Shown here: positions 23,030 through 35,361 of the stretch, in pieces
How the letters are laid out: every line of letters starts with the position of its first letter
Numbering within the stretch: position 1 is the first letter of the stretch
Assembly (NCBI GenBank): GCA_030407085.1
Contig: CM059582.1
Location: forward strand, 159,208,001 to 159,272,000
DNA length: 64,000 nt
Origin: Trichopria drosophilae
Lineage: Eukaryota; Arthropoda; Insecta; Hymenoptera; Diapriidae
Direction of reading: 5' to 3'
Position numbers and translations under genes: made by a program
Notes under the pieces: generated by a model
The model's input: the letters and a program-made list of their open reading frames with translations, nothing else
Database searches by the model: none
Told to the model about the DNA's origin: nothing

Positions 23030-23580
23030 TCAAATGGAGTCTTGCATTCGAATGTGTGCAAGAGTTCTACTTTTTCTATATGCTGATTCAGTTTTAATTT
23101 CAGACCTAACAGTCCTACTTAATTTTGTCTCTATCAATAAACATCTTGCGGTGTCCATGAGCGACCTATTGTATCGTTCGGCTACTCCATTTAATTCATG
23201 CACTCCCGAAAAAGCATTTCTCATGAGAACTACATGATACGGCATGTTTTGCTAATTAACATGCCACAACCTATAAAATGAACAAGGCAGAATGTGATTT
23301 TCATATGTGTGGAATGTGGAATTCACATTCTGCCTTGTCTATTCCACAGGTTCTGGCATCTGAATTACCCATTCTTGGCAGTTTGTGGACAAAACATGAC
23401 GTCTCATGTAATTCTCACAAGAAATTTTTTTCCGGATATTCTTGTTTTTTTATTCCCTTTTCGCACGCATATTTGTAAATATCACGATTGATATATTCTA
23501 TATCGTTCTGACATTGTGTGGTTTAGACTATTTTACCTATTAAATTTCTTACAAGATTTATGTATTCTGCAAAATATTCG
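23030..23580 (-). pseudogene. Copia integrase remains
   Basis: NAFSGVHELNGVAERYNRSL followed by MDTARCLL (23245-23150) matches the C-terminal half of the Copia integrase core, where P-Q-Q-N-G-V-A-E-R-x-N-R is expected; the catalytic Glu lies in the VAER motif. KTPFEIMFNKR (about 23040-23010) is the conserved block following it. Upstream (about 23580-23290) the match is faint and broken by stops and an inverted duplication. Confidence 0.75.
23283..23337. repeat. 16-bp perfect inverted repeat in Copia remnant
   Basis: ACAAGGCAGAATGTGA and TCACATTCTGCCTTGT face each other across a 25-27-bp spacer. Since Copia integrase has no such inverted structure, this looks like a local inverted duplication that arose after death of the element. 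Confidence 0.6.
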
Positions 23581-23901
23581 CAGCTTTCAGAAGAATATAA
23601 GAAACTATTTTTCTCCATTATTTCCGGTATTTGGGTGAGGCCCATTCACGTCTGTATGTATTATCTCTAAAATTTATTTTGCTCCTCTTCTATTACTGTT
23701 CAGTGATAAATTTATCACAATGCTCTCGATGGTGAGAAAAAGAACTCATTTTCTAAGTCTTTTGATAAACCATCTAAAATCCTATTCCTCTTTTTCTTTT
23801 GCGTAATTTTTTTACCACGTGCTATATTCGCCATAATGTCTGTATTTATAGTAATTTCCGTGAAACTTGTTACGTGATATAAAATCTAATCAAAGTTTGA
23901 T

Positions 23902-23946
23902 AGATGCCCCTGAAGAGGACCTCCCTCCAATGAGGTCGAAACGTTG
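23902..23946 (+). ncRNA. Hairpin with CTGAAGA and CGAAACGTT, retroelement-like motif
   Basis: CCCCTGAAGAGGACCTC, a short loop, then GAGGTCGAAACGTTGGGC forms a perfect GACCTC/GAGGTC stem, with a second GCCC/GGGC pairing outside it. The arrangement CTGAAGA-stem-GAAAC recalls the hammerhead-ribozyme-like motif known from Penelope-like retroelements, but there is one extra base between the CTGAAGA box and the stem and helices I and III are not evident. I treat it as a degenerate or look-alike motif. It is followed by an A/T-rich tract. Confidence 0.3.
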
Positions 23947-24150
23947 GGCAAGGCAATAAAAAATCCTTTTGGATATTTTTATTTTTTTCAAGAACTGCGT
24001 TGGCCACTATTTAATTCTTTATTATCATTGTTTAGTTTCACATTTTCTAATTGACTGTGACAAACAATCTGCAATATAGTGGATTTTTTCTAATACATTT
24101 CATCGAACCTTTTCATTACAGCGTACGTGGCGTCTAAGTCTCCAACGTAT

Positions 24151-25292
24151 TCCAACTATCGATTTGAAATGGAGCTGTATACGTAGTTATTTGCTTTATA
24201 GTCTGTCTTTGTTCATGTTATCCTCTTCTGTCATCCCATGCGTTGCTTTTTCTTTGCAGTCTTTGAATTCTACAAATTTTAGAATCCTTATCTTCCTACT
24301 TGAACAACCCGTACGATTACCGCGCTTCCTCTTCTTTTTGATTTTATGATTCTATGTACATCTTCTTTCTACACGATTCTTTATTAGTAACACTTTCTTT
24401 GTTTCCTTTATGAATGTTTTTCTAATCGTCCGTACACGAATAGTTTCATCCTCTGTTACTTTATCTTGCCTTATTTAACACTCATCATTATGAAACCACT
24501 CTCTGCTACCACGTTAAATATATACACCAACACTTTACTATAAATTACATATTTAGAATAACTGTAGGTTGATGAATTTATATTATATTGTATTCGAAGC
24601 TATGTTGTACAACATTATAGTGCGGCGGTCGTTTGAGACAAACTGGCGTCACTGAAGCGAACAATTTTCTATAAAGCACGCACACACTTCACACCTGTAT
24701 CACAACACACACGCATTCTATCTTAGAATGCAATAAGTGATAAGTTGAACTACTATAGGATACAAATTGGTGTATTTATATTATATAATTACATTACACA
24801 GAACAGGTATAGGACTCGTTAATTTGCGCCCGAAGATTTCACTGCAGGCCGCAAAATGGAGTTCTACTCCCGGAGTGTTAAATACCACTAGTATAATTTT
24901 CTTATACGTTAACATCGCCAAACTTCTCTTTGGCAAAGTTTAACCAATATATGTTACAATTATGTATGAACCTAATCATCGATATGTGCGAAAAATTAGG
25001 TAATTTATGTAATATAAATATCTCGTGTAATGATAATGTCCGCGAAATCCCATAGTATTTTTTATGTGTAGATTTATTCACTAAAAACTAAATTGAAATG
25101 ACAATAAATATTTTCTTGTCGGTCATAGAAGAATGTTTAATTGGGATAGTTAATATATCACAATATTAAAAATATATGTCAATATTTGTTATGAAATATT
25201 CACCTTTTCAGAACAAAATAAGAAAACATTGGCTGGAAAATATAAATAAAAACAATTCTACATTAAATTCTACTGATTATTTTGTTTACCAT
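24151..25292. other. Possible Copia 5' LTR and AT-rich flank
   Basis: On the minus strand 24955 to 24605 begins TGTAACATATATTGG and ends ATGTTGTACAACA, giving TG...CA boundaries of about 350 bp just upstream of the Copia remnant. No second copy was found on the far side, and no primer-binding site was recognised, so the LTR call is tentative. The rest holds nothing I can name. Confidence 0.25.
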
Positions 25293-25293
25293 A

Positions 25294-26810
25294 CACTGAA
25301 AAAAATAATTACTTCTTAAAGAAATATATTTACTTGAAATTGATTTACTTCAATCAAGTTATTATGTGTTTGATTAAAATAAATTTTCGTTGTTTTAAGA
25401 GAAGATTTATTTCCTTTCAATAAATCATTTCCTTGGCATATTATATTCTACACTAAGAAGATACAGTCTTGAACAAAGATGGTATTTTCTTCAAATAAAG
25501 AAATAATTTGCATAAAGGTAGTAAATCATAATCCTTGAATGAAGTAAATCATTTTAAACAAATATTTTACTAATCCAAAGAAATCATATGTTTAAATTAA
25601 GACTTGATATCGACAAATACGATCTGACAACAATTTACTCATATCAGAAGACATTTACTTGATTAAAGTAAATAGTTTCTTTACTAGTCGCAACAAAATA
25701 TTTATGTAAAAGAAAGTCACGATTTTCTTTGAACAATTGAATATTTAATTGAAAGAAAATACAAGGAAATTAGGTAGATGTAAAAAAAAGATATAAATTT
25801 TCACTTACATTTGAGTAAATATTTACTACGTTCCAGTAAGTTTCCTTGATCCAAAAAATGTTTCTACTTTATAACACTTTTTCTCCTATATCTTTATTGA
25901 AACCCAAGAAACATTAACTTTGTAATATACATTTAATTCTGTTCGATAACGTGAATTGAATCAAATATTTAATTAATTTTAAGAAATATTTCCGTCATTC
26001 AAGACATTTAGTTCTTGTTCATACAAGTAGCTCATTTAAAATTTGGCGGTTCACTTCACTTCGTTGTCTCCATCCTCGTGTCTCGTTATTGTCAACTGGT
26101 GGTGATATAGTGGTGAATAGATTATTCTGTATATATTTTTCATTCAGAGAAGTGGATTTTCATTTAATATAAAAGCCTGCATTTCAGTTTTGCCGATATG
26201 CGTAAGCGAAATGTTTATAAGTGACGGGTTTAGGATCATTCAGTATATTATAAAAATTGCGTTAAAGTGGGACCGAATGCGAGCGAGAGTGACGGCGATT
26301 GTAAAGTTTAGCTACAATAAATAAATAAACGTACCTATTTCCCACATGTGTTTATGTCATGTACGTGTGGGTGTGTGTTTATTAAATACGTACGAAAGTA
26401 GATAAATACAGAACACTGTAGTAACTTCATAATATGATACAATCATTTTCTAAGTCCTAAATCTGCCCAAATAAATGTTTAATTTTCTCAAGAAATTACT
26501 TGAAGCAATGAAATATTTTCTGAAGTTAAATAAATATTTACTTAATATCCAGTCCGAGGAAAAAATGATTTAATAGGGTAAAGTAAATATCTATTCCTTT
26601 CAAATAAATATTTACTGAAACTAAAAAATGCATTGCCAAAACAAAGAATTCATTTTATTGTAAAAATGAAATATTTTGCGGAATTCTAAGTAAATATTAA
26701 TTTTAAGCTTAGAAATTTCTTCCTATGAAATATTTTATTGCGACTATTCTATGAAACCAATTTATTGAATGCAGTAAAATTTTAATGAAACCACTACATT
26801 TTTTTCAGTG
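25294..26810. mobile_element. TIR element C (CACTGAAAAAAAT ends, TA duplication, AAGTAAAT words)
   Basis: CACTGAAAAAAAT at 25294 and ATTTTTTTCAGTG ending at 26810 are exact inverted repeats flanked by TA (25292-25293 and 26811-26812). The arms (25310-26030 and 26470-26790) are saturated with AAGTAAAT, TTTACTT and AAATATTTACTT in both orientations. The centre (about 26045-26340) is unique and GC-richer. No transposase frame is recognised. The MITE at 34358-34590 shares the CACTGAAAAT end and TA target. Confidence 0.8.
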
Positions 26811-26812
26811 TA

Positions 26813-29800
26813 CATTAATAGTTGCTTTGCAGATATCTCAAACGGTAATCTTTTTCTTCATGAATTTGCGTAACGTGTTTTGAATTCTGTGAGTATTGTC
26901 CTAGGACATTAGAAATATCTTAGAAAAATAAGAATGATCGTGGGAAAGCGTAAAGGGCACGGAATTGCCTTATAAATATTTATTCCCTTGCTTGACCAAG
27001 CCAACCAGACGATCAGACAGACATGACGTCTATTTGATGATGGATTACTAAACTACTCATCTATAGACTCATATGGATCTTCCCCATTTATTGTGTCAGT
27101 TATATATATATTTCGCTATTTATAGTATTTTCTTTGCATAAGAGTTTTCTACAAGTTTTGAATTATTCAAATTCACGTTACTTTTAAATACTACTCCATG
27201 TTAAATTTCGCGTATATTTGCATTTATGAGCCACAGATTTAAGGTCTGATTTCAGTTGCACTTTAATAATACATGTGTTACGTTTTCAAACAAAAAAAAA
27301 GTAGTGTTTTACCATGCTTTTATTTTTAAGATCAAGAGCTTATAAAGGTATTATTTATATTAGTACAAATGCAATAAGTACTGAATTGTGAATATTTTTT
27401 CATTCACTGACGAATGTAAGGCTAAAGACTTTACTAGCTGGAAATATAGTGTCACGGTCAATACTAAAGTGCTCAGTATTGAGTAATCTAACATATTGAC
27501 AAGTTACACGATTTGCGTGTTGGAACTAATTGTATATGAATTAAATACTAAATGGATGGAGCGGATATTGATAGTAATTTATAATTGTCAATCTCCATTA
27601 GTCCTGTAGACCATCTAATGTTTCCTGCGAAAATTGAAAATTTACCTTATCTTTCATAATTGATTGTATCTTCAAACTACAAATGTACCATAAAAAATAC
27701 ATACCAGAGGTTCTAGAGATATAGCATTTCCTGACATAAAAAGTAAGATTTAATATAAAAAAATCATCTGCTTTCCCATATTGTTTGGTTATAAGTATAA
27801 TGCTTAGAAAAAAAAATCACGCATGTCAAAATTAAGTTACTATTAAGTGCATAAACGTCGTATTAACTGAACTACAAAATATAAATGTAAAAAAGATGTC
27901 GTTTTTAATATGATTTTTATTTATGAATAATTACACAATAACAAGAATGTCATCACTAAAGTTAACGCTACGATGTAAGCTCATAATTTATTGCGCAGCT
28001 TAGCACGAACTACATTCTTGAACTCGGGCAATTTCAGAAAATGTCGAAGACCAGTAGGAACTTCAATTATTAACGAAAACATGCCATCTATTTCTGTACA
28101 GTTCTGTAACACCAATAATCGATTTCGTACACTTGCAAGTGTGTAGCATTGCAGGCTTTCAACATTTTAACGGGTTATGAAATTAATTTATCGATCGTCC
28201 CGGGAGCTCATTCTGTTTCCTCACTTCAATCTTTCTCCCTCTGAGTACACTTAACCAATTGCGGACATCTCACTTTATTTCTTTTGAATTTTCTATCATT
28301 CTACCTTACACTACCGAACAATCTAGTGTACAAGAAAAAAAAACGAACAAATGTGTCTTCTAATGATAGTCGTAGATTATTACTAGCAACGGCTAGAGAA
28401 TAAAGGGGTATGCATATAGCGTTCTACCAGGTTTCGAACTTTCCCGGAGCCCGTCAACTGTTCTCACAAAGGGTGAGCGAAAGAAATAATTGAAGAGTGA
28501 GGTTAAGCCGCAATAATAACTGTAATTTGCCTATCGTATTTTTTTGCAAGCACAGGAGAAACAAAAATGAAAGACATTGCAACAACAAATATAATTACAG
28601 TCTTATATGCAATTAAGACTGTAATGGAATAAGTTTTAATCAATGAATGTTCTTTTCCTACCGTACCATCATTCTTCCGTATAAATATCTTCAATAATCT
28701 TACGTTATTTCAGTTTTTCCAGTTTTTAATCATTCTGAACAGCCTCGAATGCAGGATGAACATACACACATGTGCGTGATCATTATAGTTGATATAGTTA
28801 TTTATTAAAATCCATCAGAAAAATTTGTTTTGTAGGTTCAAAATCAATGTAGACTTCCTCAGTCTTGCGATTACTTTATGAGCATGTAAATAACATTTTT
28901 GAAAAAAAAAACCTCCAACACCGGATATAATGTATGCGGCTCAATGAAATAATAACGGACCATATAAGACCAATATACATGATTTTTCGTCATATACCTA
29001 TTCAAGAGTAAAATCACATTTTACTCCTTTGAAAATTACACGGAAAAGAGTTTCCCACTTTTTCGAGTAATTTTTTAGTACAAACTCGAATTCTAAACCA
29101 ATTCTGAGGAAAAATGTTGCTAGTAACACGACCATAAGCTTATACGTCCTGAAGGCGATGCTGCGATAAAAACAACTATTACTTAATGCAGTACGATTTC
29201 CGCATTTTATGTTGCGTGATTTTCGTACCCTATTTATCGCACACGAATGAAAAGGTCCCAATAAATTGTGTTAAAACGCATTAGTTAAATAAAATTCCGC
29301 CTACGTACTCTACTCAAGCTACAGCGTCTAATAAACGCTGAGAAAACATACAATGCTTGACTTGTATGCGCAAATTTTCATTCCGCATTCGAATGTTTCC
29401 TATCTCTCAAACGGGGCAGGAACGCGCGAACCCCATGCTACCCGCCGCACAGTATGGCGTTTTTGAACAAAATTATCTCGACAGTGCAATTTTTAACTGC
29501 ATTGAATAAATCTTTCACAGAAATACTTGTGAAACTGTCAACAATATGGAGGTATTGCAGATCATCATATCAGACGAATTTAAAAATGGCGGCTATACTA
29601 AAAAAAGTGTCAAAAATTAGGGAAATTTTTTTTTGTTTACTGCAACGTAGTATATAACAGTTTTCAGAGTCTTCATGGTGTTCAATTGGAAGATGTAGTT
29701 TCTTGTCATAGTCACAAAGACTTCATTATAGGAACTTAAAAGAAGACTGTTAGGATTCAGTTGCGTTTCTAACAATAGTTGTTCGGTACATAATGTTCGA

Positions 29801-30119
29801 TACTTCAGGACAGGTTACATAGGATCAAATTTATTTTCATATGGTTACATAGATGTTCGTATAAGATTTTGCAGTTCAAATTATTTTTCCTGTGGTTATA
29901 TGGATATAGCAGCTTGAAAATGTATTGAATATTGGGATATCAAAAAACCCTTGAATAACACGTTTCAAGAATAATAGTTGGATTTTTAAAATGTTGTCTG
30001 CCATATTAGATCTGTCGTTGCGAATTTTCACAACATATCAGTTTCATAATCAGAGACTCCATAAACAACAGAATATCACCTTTCAAGCGAAATAGTTTGA
30101 ATTATTCCAAATGCGTCAA
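26813..30119. other. AT-rich, no supported gene
   Basis: I find no conserved coding frame, splice-flanked exon or clear element ends. A GC-richer stretch at about 29400-29455 and the CGGCTATAC-type patch near 29590 (AAAATGGCGGC) may belong to dispersed repeats. Open frames at 28503, 28998 and 29454 are not recognisable. Confidence 0.35.
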
Positions 30120-30290
30120 AATCTGGCTTAGATTGGTAATCAATGACCCTAAAAACCCACGAGTGTGAAGTGATTTCCATCGATTTTATTAAATTCGTCC
30201 GCCATATTGGATCCGCCATTTTGATTTTTCAAAATTTTACTTCAGATTCGTAATTAGGGACCTAAAAACTATTATATGCCACGTTTCAGT
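30120..30290. repeat. CCGCCAT-family dispersed repeat copy
   Basis: Contains GTCCGCCATATTGGATCCGCC and CAGATTCGTAATTAGGGACC, the two landmarks of the family best seen at 11272-11470. Confidence 0.7.
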
Positions 30291-31252
30291 AAAAAAAAAT
30301 TGTCGTCTAATTTTTTACACTTTTTTTAAGGGTATAGCCTGTAATGTTACATTAGTATATAGGTATATGTATGGGGTAGTCTGACTTCAGCCATTGGAGA
30401 AAGCAGTTCGAAGTAAGAGTACTTTATTAAGAAATATTTTATTAAGAAATCGAAATGCACGTTTAAATAACATCGGGCTCTTATTATTACGTTTTTCAGA
30501 TCCTTTAAAATCGTTAAAAAAGCTCTTGAACTATAATACATTTCATTCTGGAAAGACGTATTCGGTTTAAAAGATTTGAAATTAGTTTTTTGATAAATCG
30601 AACTAATGTTGTAAAATCTGCTCCACAAATAGTACTTTAGTATTTGGCAATTAGGAAAGTTGGGATGCAAAATACTGCATTCATTTAACTTTGGATATAA
30701 TTCAGAAGAGACTGTAGTACAGTCAGTGATTTTAGAACAGTCTCATACGTAGCTTAATAGTACAAATTCGTAATTAATAACTTAAACACAATTTTTAGTT
30801 TGATTTAAGGAAACAGGTAAATTTCCTTTAATGGCTTAGCCGCCGTCCGGTTCGTGAAAGACACCGACTCGTGCGTAAAAATCACCTTTACGCCCTTGTT
30901 AGGTAATATACTATTTTGGCACCTAAGCCCCTTTTCATGCACCAGGTCATCTAAAATCAGAAAAGGTCAGAATTGGAGTTACAAAGCCCAAATGTTGAGA
31001 AATGGCTTTAATAATTTTCGATTTAGATTTTTCAACGTATACCTTTAAATCTAAATTACTAACTTAACTTCAGATGACTTTAGAATCCCCCTTAAGGTCA
31101 GTGTAAAAAATGTCACGATATTTAATGTATTTTTCGTGTATAGTCCATTAACTTTTATGTAATTGCTCATTAAATTAAAATTTGAGTACATTTGAATGAT
31201 ATTCAATACACGTTTATGAAACCATTTTTCGTTATGCAATTACACAAGTGCA
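30291..31252. other. AT-rich; unrecognised open frame at 30347-30670
   Basis: A 107-codon minus-strand frame (30347-30670) has the longest open run in this part and contains tracts such as YLWSRFYNISSIYQK, but its high Phe/Tyr/Asn content is what AT-rich DNA gives by chance. Not called as a gene. Confidence 0.3.
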
Positions 31253-31305
31253 GTGGTTAAGGCGTAGCGTACTAAGCGAGAAACCCGGTTAAAATTGTGT
31301 TAAAA
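31253..31305 (+). repeat. tRNA-derived SINE fragment
   Basis: GCAGTGGTTAAGGCGTAGCG followed by TACTAAGCGAGAAACCCGG is homologous to the tRNA-like unit at 49404-49473 (minus strand), where the same words appear with a B box. Here the A-box-like half remains and the B box is deleted. Confidence 0.5.
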
Positions 31306-34300
31306 ATATACGAGATAAATACAATATTTATTTAGGAAGATTTTGGAAGGTAGTAATACTTTGATCTGAAAGCTACATTTTCTATTTAACTTAACAGTCA
31401 CCTCTATAATTTTATATAGGATGGAATGGAGGTGCCATGAATTTAACGTATATTATTTAAATAATTATCTTGGTGTAGCCACTTCAAATCGACAATATTT
31501 CTAAATGAACGGTCATCCGCGTATCTTCCTTAAACAAGTTAGTTTTGTGCTCGAGTGTACATGACGGCGGCCATCATTCTCACTGATTCCATTACAATAA
31601 TAATATCTCTCTTGTATAAACGGAATCTGCTCATATAATGTCTTTCGTTTATTTGTGTGCTAGTTAAGCTCATATTTCAGTACAAAGGAATCTCTGTCAA
31701 GTATAAAGTCGTCAGTTCGGGTTTATGAAGAGAACATGAACAAAATATGGAACGTGGATGTTTAAATTATATTTTCTGACATTATTACTTACTGCCTTCA
31801 TAAATCAAACTTCCTAATGAAGATAAATTAGTATGCCATTTATGCGATGCCTTTCCTGCTTCCTGCAAATCAAATGAAGCAAAAGAAATATTTGGTTTAA
31901 ACCAAAAAATGCCATCAAATTTGAAAGATACTGAAAAATTGCAAAATCTTCTTGTAATTTATTAAAATATTGTTGTACCTTGTACTGCACTCTAAATTTT
32001 TTTAAGTGAATTTTGAGCCACGTTAGACTTCGTTATTTCCACAAACAGAAAAATAAGACACATGTACCAAAGTTGATGAATGCAAAAATCCTACTGATTA
32101 CATCTTATAATAATATCTATTTTGTTCCTGTAATTAATGTTATAGCCACATCTTTTCTTCGAGAAACTTTTACATCTTTATACGGTGTTTACGGGGTAAA
32201 ACATCTACGATTGCATCTTTATTTCTTTATTGTAAATTACAACAATTAAGATAAGACACGTACATCGTATCTAAAAAAAGTAGTAATTCTTATACAAATT
32301 GTAAATATGGACATATTTTTGTTTCGTACGATTTATATGACAAACGAACGAATCTTCCACTATACATTCATATCATAATGATTTACACATCTGTAGAGTT
32401 TTATTAAATTAAATACTTACACTTACTAAAATATACAATGCTTGCGTAGCACCAAACAAAACCGAGGAGGATATAACTATCATAAAATTGTAATGATACG
32501 CATATTATATCAAATGCCTTCCGGCAATTATTTATTATTTTTCAGCAATTTTCTTTCACAAAATGATTACACATTTTATATCATACTCAGCTAAGATCTT
32601 TTATAATGATTACATTTTGTCGAAACCTTAAAATAATAAACATGACTTATAAAAAAGACTTCGCTGTAAACAACATTTATTTTTATTAACTATTTTTTTT
32701 GCAAACAGTATGATAGATCTCGTACGTTGTAATTGCTTCTTTTTAATACTTCGAATTTCCAAATAATTTAACTGTATCGCCAATAGTTGTAACTCAATAA
32801 TCAGGCGTTTACAGAAAACGAATTTAAACAATATAGATTAAATCTCCATACCAACTTGACCAACAAAACAGCTTTTATAGCAATATCATGATCTACTATT
32901 AATTTTTACATTTCACATAATTGGATACTTACACTAATTATCATTATATTGATCTAAGTACTATTAAGCTATTAAAACAACCAACACATGACGATTTAGA
33001 ATTATGGTCTAAAACTGTAACAAAATGCGAAATGAAAATCACGAAACTATTCTACAAGAAAACATAGGCGGTGAGGACCACAACTGTTCGTACAAGTTGT
33101 AGCCAGAAGATTTCGTAAATATCATTTATATTGAGATAGTAAAGCCGCGCACTTAAGTAGTAGCAACACGAACAAATTTTTAGTGCTATCCTCAACTGTC
33201 TATCTTTATCAAGAGACTAATAAAAATAGTGCATATATTAACGAAAACTTCTAATTTCAGTAATGTAACGTGTTCGAATCTATATAATAATAATTGATAG
33301 TAGGTTACAGTTTCTGCGGAGGCTGACAATACATAGTGTAATATGAACTACTATATTGAATTTCACACGCTCTATTCGTGAATTCGTATTTTTTACAACA
33401 TTAATTTGTGTTTTACGCGTGGGTATTAACTTTAGAGCAGCTTGTTACAATTCATGGATAACGCATTTTCGTAAACAGTAGTTTTCTGACTATTGACATG
33501 TCAGTGCTAAACAATACTATTTTTATTGTAAATATATTATAATAGTTATCTTCTGAAATAGCAAAATAGTTGTATTATTGACCCTGTAGGAAACACTGAA
33601 ATGGAACCTTTCATTAAAAATACATGTTTCAAGAACGACTGGCATATATATGTGTAAAAACTACAAATCTTGAGATGAAAGGCAAACCTGAATCTATGAA
33701 TGCATTCATTTTGCATAAGAATTAGATATACTATAACGTCATCCTACTATGTTAAAGAAATGGAGTAGAGTAAAGTAGAATCTAATGTAGGAAAGAGAAC
33801 TAACAACTACCCTTAAATGATGGAATTACCCTGCATTGGAACACCCTAGGGGGTGAAATTGTGCTACATCATTCAAGTTACAACTTTTGGAAATCACGTT
33901 CCACTCACACAATTCACTCCCAAAGCTATGGCGTCATTATTTTAGCACTCAGAAAACACAGCATACACGTAATTTCATCGATCGTGAATGAAACACAATG
34001 CACAAACATTAAGCTTATGAAAGCAACTTTGAATTCATAAAATAGACTGCAGTTTTGCTGCGTATGTGATCGTAGAATAACGCTTTCTAGAATGAACATA
34101 TCAACCAGCAATAGAAGGTGAATATTTATATTAAAGAATATATATATATATATATGCATACAGAAGTAGGCGCTAGGAGTTTGCTTATCAATATAAAATC
34201 CTGTTACGCTTTTCCGATGTCATTGCGAACACTGTAATGATTCGCCAAGAGCAAAATGTCGATGGGACTAATTGGTAGTAAATATAGTAATGCAAGGAAA

Positions 34301-34357
34301 ATTTTAATAAATCTAATCAACTTTTCATCAAAAAATATAAAATGAATGAGAAACTTA
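31306..34357. other. AT-rich, nothing recognised
   Basis: No supported gene or element. A near-palindrome CACCCTAGGGGGTG at about 33842 is noted. Short open frames are AT-driven. Confidence 0.35.
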
Positions 34358-34590
34358 CACTGAAAATATTTTCTTTTGAAAAATTCCTATACTGCACAGT
34401 ATGAGATGGAATATATTCAGAAAATTAAAAAATGTTCTACATTTTAACAAAATAATTAGAATATCTGTACAAAATTTTTCTTGTTCGTGAAGGAATTGAT
34501 CCAAATAATACGGAAAGAATCTGCATTTTATAAGTATATCCCGCTGAAACCGGGCAGTATAGGAATTTTTCGAGGAAAATTTCCTCAGTG
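34358..34590. mobile_element. MITE with CACTGAAAAT end and TA duplication
   Basis: CACTGAAAATATTTTC at 34358 and the near-complement ending CAGTG at 34590 are flanked by TA (34356-34357 and 34591-34592). The arms share AAAAATTCCTATACTGC across about 39 bp. It is 233 bp long and has the same terminal pentamer and target as element C. Confidence 0.85.
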
Positions 34591-35262
34591 TAAGGCATTG
34601 ACCGCGAGATGACAGTCTCTTTACTTATTTTAAGTTACTATTTATATATGGGATATTATTTCTGCATTTCTTGCCAATCATAAGAACTGTAAAAATATGT
34701 GTCATTTTGCAAATTACGTACTAAAGCATGCATATTATGCTCGTGCAGGAAATATATCTGTGTTAATAAATTTGACTGAATTTATATATTTTTTAAATTA
34801 TTCCGGAAAACTATTTTTAAAATGTATTCATATATCCGACAGAAAATGTAGAAATATTAATGAATACAATATTGAAAAAAATGCACTATAATAATAGGTT
34901 GTTTCAGTTTACCTATATTTATACGTTGTAATTATTATAATGTTAACCGAATTTAAAAACTCTGATTGGTATAGCATGACTTATTTAATCCTGCTGCCTA
35001 ATTTTACTGATAGTATAAATGTCCAATATTTATATAATGTTTCCATTTTTAGAAGAGAAAGAGATTCTAAAATCCACGACAGACAAATATCCTGCGTTAA
35101 TTCTTTTCACGAGATGTTTTATGGTTATTGATGAAGACGGCTTACCTTTCGTTAATAAAATTAAAATAAACGAGTTATAAGGTACTAGCGAATTAAATAT
35201 CTATGTAAACTTTTAACAGTGTCTTGAAAACTGCAATTTAGTGTCAATGTTACGGAACATAC
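34591..35262. other. AT-rich, nothing recognised
   Basis: Two short plus-strand frames (34697-34891, 34940-35131) lack any recognisable feature. Confidence 0.35.
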
Positions 35263-35361
35263 ACAAGTAGCACATACCACCTCAAATAGCTGCAAGAGAG
35301 CTGCGGTGACCAAAATACAGCTAACTTTTGCTGTCACAACGTCACCCCTGTGTTACTTGGT
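35263..35361. mobile_element. Small MITE related to element A (AAGTAGCACA ends)
   Basis: The left end ACAAGTAGCACATACCACC and the right end GTGTTACTTGG are inverted repeats with some mismatches over about 20 bp. The AAGTAGCACA string equals that in the terminus of element A (4529). The core holds AGCTG/CAGCT words in both orientations. Confidence 0.6.

Larger units (their letters stand above)
21440..24150 (-). mobile_element. Decayed Ty1/Copia retrotransposon
   Basis: On the minus strand, in pol order, are seen integrase remains (23030-23580), the start of the reverse transcriptase region (21982-22330) and the end of the RT with the following connection (21440-21858). Order integrase then RT is diagnostic of Copia. 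Many frameshifts and stops are present; the catalytic YVDD region is not recognisable. The upstream part (about 23600-24150) is only faintly coding. A MITE (22818-23012) splits it. LTRs could not be confirmed, though 24605-24955 is a candidate for the 5' LTR. Confidence 0.8.

Noticed and set aside
28998..29261. An 87-codon minus-strand frame with a hydrophobic stretch ending GVKCDFTLE
   Set aside because: A similar GVKCDFT string occurs in a frame of the repeat at 55805-56116, so it is probably repeat-derived; no upstream or downstream exon supports it.
30347..30670. A 107-codon minus-strand gene
   Set aside because: Composition is what AT-rich DNA yields by chance (Phe, Tyr, Asn, Lys, Ile), with no splice sites or recognisable motif.
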